Source: Planococcus maritimus (lineage in GTDB: Bacteria > Bacillota > Bacilli > Bacillales_A > Planococcaceae). From it: a stretch of DNA of 64,000 nt. A program made the translations under genes and the position numbers. This document shows positions 58,898 to 64,000 of the stretch, piece by piece. Numbering within the stretch: the stretch's first letter is position 1; each line of letters starts with the position of its first letter. The stretch covers positions 3,130,501 through 3,194,500 of the forward strand of contig NZ_CP016538.2 of NCBI RefSeq assembly GCF_001687625.2. Reading direction: 5' to 3'. A model generated the notes under the pieces. That model worked only from the letters and a program-made list of their open reading frames with translations, did no database searches and was not told the DNA's origin.

Positions 58898-58935
58898 TTT
58901 CTTTCCCCCTTCCGCTATCGCTCGTCATCTTCTAT

Positions 58936-59127
58936 TCATTGTTCATTCTCCAGTTTTTTCACGCGCAATTCCAGTGCCTCAACGTGTTTTTTCAAATCCG
59001 ATTCGTCGACTTGTTGCTGTTTTCGATTGACTGATGCTTTGACTGCCGCGACAACCAATACAACAAGCAGGATGAAAAAGCCCAGCAAAAAAATTGTTGC
59101 GATGATATCTCCTAAATTATACATCAT
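58936..59127 (-). CDS. small membrane protein, DUF4083-like
   Basis: A 63-residue protein: MMYNLGDIIATIFLLGFFIL membrane helix, a basic turn with VNRKQQQ, then a charged heptad-like helix (LKKHVEALELRVKKLE) that may form a coiled coil. This matches the usual form of DUF4083 proteins (NxGDII start, helix, short coiled coil). Function unknown. Two tandem ATGs; GGTGGG lies upstream. Confidence 0.65.
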   Translation of the reverse strand: MMYNLGDIIATIFLLGFFILLVVLVVAAVKASVNRKQQQVDESDLKKHVEALELRVKKLENEQ

Positions 59128-59285
59128 GATATTTTCCCACCATCCATTTCCGCTTTCGCTTATTGATTAGTTTTCTCCAATTCATGGCCAAAACCCTTTT
59201 TCACAAAAGGCAAAGAACGGCTAAAACGAAAAAAGGCCGAGAACCTGCTGAAGGTTTTCGACTTTCAAATTGTGAAACTAGCTGC

Positions 59286-59510
59286 TTAGCGCATCATTTC
59301 ATTGACAAAATACAGTTGATAAACAGCCGGCAACAGCAAGGCGATGGCCAAACAAATCACGGCTGCTATCTTCGCCTGTGTGGTTAAGCGCGCATCTTGT
59401 GATTTCAATTGCTCGAAAAACGTTAACGTAAAGTAAAAGCTAGCCACTAACAAGAACGCTGATACCACTCCTGTCCAGCTGCCTAGTCCGAACATTTCCA
59501 TATTCGACAT
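59286..59510 (-). CDS. small membrane protein (74 aa)
   Basis: A 74-residue product with two membrane helices (about residues 9-27 and 45-63) and a polar loop EQLKSQDARLTTQ between them. The start at MSNME was chosen because GGGGGATC lies just upstream; the frame is open further upstream but without a binding site. Family not recognised. Located between DUF4083 and the MATE gene. Confidence 0.6.
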   Translation of the reverse strand: MSNMEMFGLGSWTGVVSAFLLVASFYFTLTFFEQLKSQDARLTTQAKIAAVICLAIALLLPAVYQLYFVNEMMR

Positions 59511-59659
59511 GACGATCCCCCATTTCATCTCTGATAACGTGGCGGTTACTTCTCTTGCAACATTGTAATCAGAATAAAAATAATCAATTAATTTCCATTT
59601 TTTCCACCTTACCACTTTTAATTGATTATAGGAATATGAGAATGGGAATTTACTGAGAC

Positions 59660-60961
59660 TCAACTAGAAAAATAGCTATTTAACCTAGGAATAAAAAGGG
59701 AGAGAAACACGGAACGGCCTGCGCTAAATGCAATAAATGCGAGCCATAAGCCATGATTGCCGAACAAGGGAACAGCGAGAAAATAGACGGCCAAAAACAA
59801 CAGCAACGCCATCATCATCGATTTTCGAACTGGCGCTGTCTCCGTGGCCCCTGTGAAAATCCCATAGTAAATGATGCCGATGCTCGTCGAAATCGGAAAT
59901 AGCAATAGCCATATGCTGTAATCAGAGGCAATGGTGATGACTTCCGGAATCCCTGTAAACAAACGAATGACCGGGCCGCTGAACAGCCCATACATAGCCG
60001 TCAAAAACAACGCCGTGATCAGCGCCCACTGGCTGGCCAAAGTGAGCGTGCGTTTATACAAGCCCTCGTCTTTCGATCCGACCGCTTTGCCGGATAAAAT
60101 GCTCGAAGCATTCGAGAAGCCGTCGAAAAAATACGCCATCAAATAATGAATTTGGATCAGCACGGCATTGGCAGCCAATGTCTCCGTACCAAACGCCGCA
60201 CTTTTGTATGTAAAAATATTGAATACGGCGAGCAGGCACACCGTCCGGATAAACAAATCCTGATTCACAGCAATCATCTTTTTCAAAGCTGCGCCTTCGA
60301 AAATCTGCCCGAGCGGCAATAGCTTCAACGTGAATTGCGTCCGTTTCATGAGGAAGTAAATGCCCAACACCATGGCGCTCACTTCGGCGATCAAGGTGGC
60401 TGATGCAACCCCTGTGACTCCCCAAGCGAACCCAGTCACGAACAACAAGTCGAGCGCAATATTCAACAAGTTCATGGCAATTTGGATCGTCACCGCCAGG
60501 CGGATGCGCGACATGCCCATCAGCCAGCCGAGAACGACGTAATTGATGAACGTCACCGGCACGCCCCAGACGCGGATATGGAAATAATCCCGCGCCAAGG
60601 CCTCTACGTCCTGTGCCGGATTGAGCAAGGCCATCGCAGCTGTCGCGATTGGATTTTGGAGAATCAGGAAGACGAGCCCGATTAACAGCGCGATGAAAAA
60701 CGGTCGGATAAACGACAGCGTTTCCTGCAGTTCATCGCGCGCGCCAAGTGCCTGAGCCGCAAAACCTGAAGTACTGACACGCAAAAAGCCGAACAGCCAG
60801 TACATCGTATTAAAGACCACGGTGCCGATCGCGACGCCCCCGAGATACGCAGGGTCCGATAATTGCCCGACGACCGCTGTATCCACAGCACCTAGCAAGG
60901 GCGTCGTTACGGTGGAAAAAGTTAACGGCAAGGCCAAAGCCAAGTATTTTTTGTGATTCAT
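59660..60961 (-). CDS. MATE-family efflux transporter (DinF-like)
   Basis: A 433-residue, 12-helix multidrug and toxin extrusion protein driven by a cation gradient. The first helix block ALPLTFSTVTTPLLGAVDTAVVGQL and the ALGARDELQETLSFIRPFF region are those of the DinF subfamily. GAGGTGG precedes the ATG. It starts 13 bases after the stop of the last ABC importer gene, so it is probably the last gene of that operon. In the staphylopine locus the corresponding position encodes the metallophore exporter. Confidence 0.9.
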   Translation of the reverse strand: MNHKKYLALALPLTFSTVTTPLLGAVDTAVVGQLSDPAYLGGVAIGTVVFNTMYWLFGFLRVSTSGFAAQALGARDELQETLSFIRPFFIALLIGLVFLILQNPIATAAMALLNPAQDVEALARDYFHIRVWGVPVTFINYVVLGWLMGMSRIRLAVTIQIAMNLLNIALDLLFVTGFAWGVTGVASATLIAEVSAMVLGIYFLMKRTQFTLKLLPLGQIFEGAALKKMIAVNQDLFIRTVCLLAVFNIFTYKSAAFGTETLAANAVLIQIHYLMAYFFDGFSNASSILSGKAVGSKDEGLYKRTLTLASQWALITALFLTAMYGLFSGPVIRLFTGIPEVITIASDYSIWLLLFPISTSIGIIYYGIFTGATETAPVRKSMMMALLLFLAVYFLAVPLFGNHGLWLAFIAFSAGRSVFLSLFIPRLNSYFSS

Positions 60962-60974
60962 GATCCACCTCTGT

Positions 60975-61739
60975 TTAGTCGAATAACGAAACCAATTGTT
61001 GTGTATAAGGATGGCGTTCCGCTGAAAACAAATCGCCTTTGTCGAAGCGGTCGACGATCTCCCCCTCTTTCATGACCAGTATTTTCTGGCTTAATGCCTG
61101 AATGGCCAATAGATCGTGGGAGATGAGCAAATACGATAAATCCAATGCTTCCCGGAGATGATCCAGCAGCTTTAAGATCGACATTTGTGTCAGAACATCC
61201 AAACTCGAAGTCGGTTCATCTAACACCACAAGCGCCGGCTCTAGGCTGATCGCGCGTGCAATCGAGATACGTTGCTTCTGGCCACCGCTCAACTCATGAG
61301 GATAGCGAGACAATAGGTCCGGGGACAGTTCCACTGCTTCCATCAATTGGCGCGCCAGCTCTTCTTCACTGCCATGCTGGAAATGCGTCAACGACACTTG
61401 CGCCCCAAACTGGCGAAAAGGCTCCATTAATGAATGCCGGATTTTTAACTTCGGATTCAAAGAAGAAGCCGGATCTTGCATGACGGTTTGCAAGTGGCGG
61501 CGGTACGGGCGAATTTCCCGCTCGGACTTATTCTGTAAAGGCACACCGTCAAAAACGATTTCTCCCTCATCCAGCTGGTCCAGCTGTAAAATGCAACGAG
61601 CGAGCGTGCTTTTCCCGCATCCACTCTCACCGACAATCCCGACACATTCCTGACGTTCAATCGAGAAATGGATATCTTTTAGCACCGCAACTCCCGGCTG
61701 ATAAGACTTTTGGACATTGTTCAACTGCAGTAAGCTCAT
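60975..61739 (-). CDS. Opp/Nik-type ABC transporter, second ATP-binding protein
   Basis: A 254-residue ATPase with Walker A GESGCGKSTLARC, signature LSGGQKQR, Walker B LVVLDEPTSSLD and switch histidine in LISHDLLA. It shows the DQL..MQDPASSLNP segment of the OppF/DppF/NikE/CntF group. Partner of the next ATPase. Its ATG overlaps the upstream stop by four bases. Substrate class: nickel, metallophore or peptide. Confidence 0.92.
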   Translation of the reverse strand: MSLLQLNNVQKSYQPGVAVLKDIHFSIERQECVGIVGESGCGKSTLARCILQLDQLDEGEIVFDGVPLQNKSEREIRPYRRHLQTVMQDPASSLNPKLKIRHSLMEPFRQFGAQVSLTHFQHGSEEELARQLMEAVELSPDLLSRYPHELSGGQKQRISIARAISLEPALVVLDEPTSSLDVLTQMSILKLLDHLREALDLSYLLISHDLLAIQALSQKILVMKEGEIVDRFDKGDLFSAERHPYTQQLVSLFD

Positions 61740-62536
61740 GCCATGTCCTCTCCTTTCAGCAACTGGGCGGCTTCGGACAAGCTTGGCGAAGCCGCCATCA
61801 GCGAGCGGGTATAGGAATGCTGCGGCTGCGACAGAACGCTATTCTTCTCGCCTTTTTCAACGACTGTCCCTTCTTTCATGACAACGATTTGATCGGCGTA
61901 TTTTCGCACATGCCGAAGATCGTGAGTGATGAACAGCATCGCACAACCCGTTTCCTGCTGCAGTTCTGCAAGTAAACCGAGTACTTTGAAAGCTGAAATG
62001 CTATCAAGTGCGGCCGTCGGTTCGTCTGCAATGACGAGCTCCGGCTTGGTTAACAGAGCTAAAGCTATCGAGCTGCGCTGAAGCTGACCGCCGCTCAATT
62101 GAAACGGGTAGCGCGTATACAATTCTGGTCGCAAACCGACTGACTCGAGCGCTCGTTCTGCCATTTCGCGCCTGCGCTTTTTCGGCAACCGGAAATGAGT
62201 TTTCAAGAATTCATCAAAATGGCGACCAATGGTGTGAAACGGCGTGAAGGAACCTTGGTAGTCTTGAAAGATGTAAGAAATGGCCGTCCCTCGCAAACGA
62301 CGCATTTGTTTTCCGTCCAGCTGCAGCAAATCCACACCGTTGTAAATTGCTTTGCCGCTGGCGTTTAGATTGGGTGCAAGCAAGCGGCCGATTGCTGAAG
62401 CGGTGACGCTTTTGCCGCTGCCGCTCTGCCCGATGATCGCAAGCCATTCGCCTTTTTGGATATCAAAGGAAATATTTTTTGCGAGTGAGGCTTCTCCGGC
62501 CTGGACTGTTAAGTTTTGTACGGAAAGCAAAGTCAT
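61736..62536 (-). CDS. Opp/Nik-type ABC transporter, first ATP-binding protein
   Basis: A 266-residue ATPase with Walker A GQSGSGKSVTA, FQDYQGSFTPFHTIG after the Q-loop, signature LSGGQLQR and Walker B LVIADEPTAALD. The FQDYQGSF form is typical of NikD/CntD-like ATPases rather than OppD, which favours a nickel or metallophore substrate. It overlaps both neighbours by four bases, showing a tightly coupled operon. Confidence 0.92.
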   Translation of the reverse strand: MTLLSVQNLTVQAGEASLAKNISFDIQKGEWLAIIGQSGSGKSVTASAIGRLLAPNLNASGKAIYNGVDLLQLDGKQMRRLRGTAISYIFQDYQGSFTPFHTIGRHFDEFLKTHFRLPKKRRREMAERALESVGLRPELYTRYPFQLSGGQLQRSSIALALLTKPELVIADEPTAALDSISAFKVLGLLAELQQETGCAMLFITHDLRHVRKYADQIVVMKEGTVVEKGEKNSVLSQPQHSYTRSLMAASPSLSEAAQLLKGEDMA

Positions 62537-63369
62537 TCTGCCACTTCCTTTTTCACGTCAAATTTATCGCGTAAATAATCGCCAAGCAAATTGGAGAACA
62601 AGACGACCGTTACGATGGCGAGTCCCGGGTAGATCATTAAGGCAGGCACTGTCTGAAAATATGGGCGGGCTTCATTGAGCATCGCGCCCCATTCTGGTGC
62701 CGGCGGCTGTGCGCCAAGCCCAATATACGAAAGGGAAGAAATCAATAAAATGATTTTTCCCAGGTCCAGGCTCGCGAGCACGAGAATATGGCCAATCAGA
62801 TGGGGAAATAAATGCTTGCGCATGATGCGCCCTTCACTCAGGCCATTGATTCTGGCCATGGTGATGTAATCCTTTTGCCGTTCCGTGACCACGGTGCTGC
62901 GGGCGAGGCGTGCGTAATTTACCCATCTAACCAACACGATCGCCAATAGCAGATTTTCGAGTCCGGCACCGAGCAAACCGCTCAGCACGATCGCGACAAC
63001 CGTATCCGGGAACGCCAAAAACGCATCCGCCACTCTCATCAGGAGGCGATCAACGATACCACCTTTAAATCCGGCAATAACGCCGATCGACACGCCAATA
63101 GCTGATGCTAGTAGCAACGCCACAAAGCCATAGCCCACTGTCAATTGAAATCCAAGCAAAATGCGTGTCAGCATATCGCGGCCCAAATGATCGGTGCCAA
63201 ACGGATGCTGCCAGCTCATTGGAAGCAATCGCCCATTCAAATCGACAAATTCCGGATCATGCTTCAATACGAGAAACGCATACGCCGCAATCACAGTGAT
63301 TAGCAACAGGATGGCCGCTAAGGAAATTTGGGTAAGGCGTGCTTTGTAACTGGCAAATTGACTCTTCAT
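62533..63369 (-). CDS. Opp/Nik-type ABC transporter, permease C
   Basis: A 278-residue permease with about six membrane helices. It has HPFGTDHLGRDMLTRILLG, the signature of the C-type permease of this family, and the EAA loop RINGLSEGRIMRKHLFPHL that docks to the ATPase. The start at MKSQF follows GGGGAG and overlaps the B permease stop (ATGA). Confidence 0.93.
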   Translation of the reverse strand: MKSQFASYKARLTQISLAAILLLITVIAAYAFLVLKHDPEFVDLNGRLLPMSWQHPFGTDHLGRDMLTRILLGFQLTVGYGFVALLLASAIGVSIGVIAGFKGGIVDRLLMRVADAFLAFPDTVVAIVLSGLLGAGLENLLLAIVLVRWVNYARLARSTVVTERQKDYITMARINGLSEGRIMRKHLFPHLIGHILVLASLDLGKIILLISSLSYIGLGAQPPAPEWGAMLNEARPYFQTVPALMIYPGLAIVTVVLFSNLLGDYLRDKFDVKKEVAE

Positions 63370-64000
63370 CTTGCTCTCCCCTTTCCTTTTAAGCGCAGCT
63401 CCGGATTCAAGTAGCGATAGCACAAATCGACAAGGCTATTAAGGGCAAACACCAACATGGCCATGACGAAAATATAGCCCTGGATCATCGGGTAATCCCT
63501 GCTGCGAATGGCATCAACGACCATTTTGCCGATTCCGGGATAAGCGAAAATCACTTCAATGACCACCACGCCACCGATCAAACTGCCGAGGCTGACGCCG
63601 AAAACGGTGATGACTGGAGGCAAACTCGCGCGTAGCACATGGCTGAAGAAAATTCGCGGTTCTGGAATTCCCCGGGCACGAGCAGCTCGGATATTCTCCT
63701 GGTTCAAGGCATCGATCAAACTCGAGCGCAATAGCCGGACATAGACACTCGACATCGCAAGGCCCAACGTAATAGAGGGAAGGACGGCAGAATGCAAGCC
63801 GTCCCTCCCCATAGTCGGCAGCCACCCCAGGCGAACGCCGAACAGATCGATCAAAATAAGGCCCAGCCAAAAACTTGGAATGGCCGCTCCGATTAGTGAG
63901 ACGCCGCGGCTTACCTGGTCGATCCAGCTGCCTCTGTGCAGGGCGGAAAGGGAACCGAGCGGTAAAGCAACGAGTACCATGACGAACAGCCCGCCGAGCG
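63366..64000 (-). CDS. Opp/Nik-type ABC transporter, permease B (5' end beyond right edge)
   Basis: C-terminal part of the first permease; the frame stays open to the right edge, so the true start lies outside the window (an internal ATG at 63980 is not the start). The EAA loop RARGIPEPRIFFSHVLRASL and the PxITVFGVSLGSLIGGVVVIE block are typical of OppB/NikB/CntB. The substrate-binding protein gene, which would identify the substrate, must lie to the right. Confidence 0.92.
   Translation of the reverse strand, partial: LGGLFVMVLVALPLGSLSALHRGSWIDQVSRGVSLIGAAIPSFWLGLILIDLFGVRLGWLPTMGRDGLHSAVLPSITLGLAMSSVYVRLLRSSLIDALNQENIRAARARGIPEPRIFFSHVLRASLPPVITVFGVSLGSLIGGVVVIEVIFAYPGIGKMVVDAIRSRDYPMIQGYIFVMAMLVFALNSLVDLCYRYLNPELRLKGKGRAR

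Overview
The window looks like chromosomal DNA of a Gram-positive, aerobic, salt-tolerant Bacillota in the Planococcaceae, most likely Planococcus or a close relative. This is an inference from gene content: a Bacillus-type Fnr, a ba3-type oxidase with its IIa subunit, OhrR/Ohr, NhaC, DUF4181, DUF3934 and DUF4083 proteins, AGGAGG-type ribosome binding sites, and a mid-40s to 50 % GC content. No rRNA, tRNA, CRISPR array, prophage or insertion sequence is visible. Most genes are ordinary housekeeping genes. The unusual material is in the intergenic DNA.

Layout. 1-5131 (minus strand): a partial gene, a small lipoprotein with a SigmaB-like promoter, then a cobalamin riboswitch controlling an acyl-CoA thioesterase, nrdE, nrdF and flavodoxin operon. 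5390-6145: three copies of a structured repeat (family A). 6328-8043: DUF3934, and an ohr-ohrR-glutathione peroxidase operon behind a 34-bp palindrome. 8123-11231: an isoprenylcysteine methyltransferase-like protein and a ba3 oxidase operon that ends in a 28-residue membrane peptide and starts at an FNR box. 11390-12175: two more family A repeats and a hairpin-rich candidate RNA. 12280-16851: Fnr, a universal stress protein, an M14 carboxypeptidase and a coiled-coil M23 hydrolase. 17567-21198: a solitary panB with a terminator/antiterminator leader, then acetyltransferases and a methyltransferase-HIT fusion. 21247-23183: three tandem DUF4181 paralogues. 23448-28614: a DAACS transporter, an IsdG-type heme monooxygenase, a GGDEF protein and an MFS transporter.

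28672-36414: a cupin, then a divergent Fur-controlled locus (a ferredoxin-NADP reductase-like flavoprotein facing a siderophore ABC importer), NhaC and a RibD-C/DHFR-like reductase. 36522-43703: MgtE, DUF4395, proBA, and an alkaline phosphatase plus lipoprotein pair behind four 11-bp-spaced Pho half-sites. 43789-50576: an RND exporter with a divergent TetR regulator and a perfect palindromic operator, ilvE, a NUDIX CoA pyrophosphatase and pgeF. 51005-57749: a SWIM/SNF2 helicase, an SRPBCC protein, a candidate ~118-nt small RNA, an ECF S-component, a GNAT protein and mqo. 58076-64000: tag, small membrane proteins, a MATE exporter and a nickel/metallophore/peptide-type ABC importer that runs off the right edge.

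The most unusual finding is a set of interspersed, structured repeats. Family A is a ~90-nt hairpin whose stems are kept by compensatory changes (six copies, five of them in larger units with a fixed GGGGGAATCGCTTCC-type tail). Family B is a ~240-bp element that begins at the T-run of rho-independent terminators (three copies). A smaller stem-loop is nested inside one copy of each family. Together with the B12 riboswitch, the panB leader and two candidate RNAs, these make RNA-level structure the main theme of the window.
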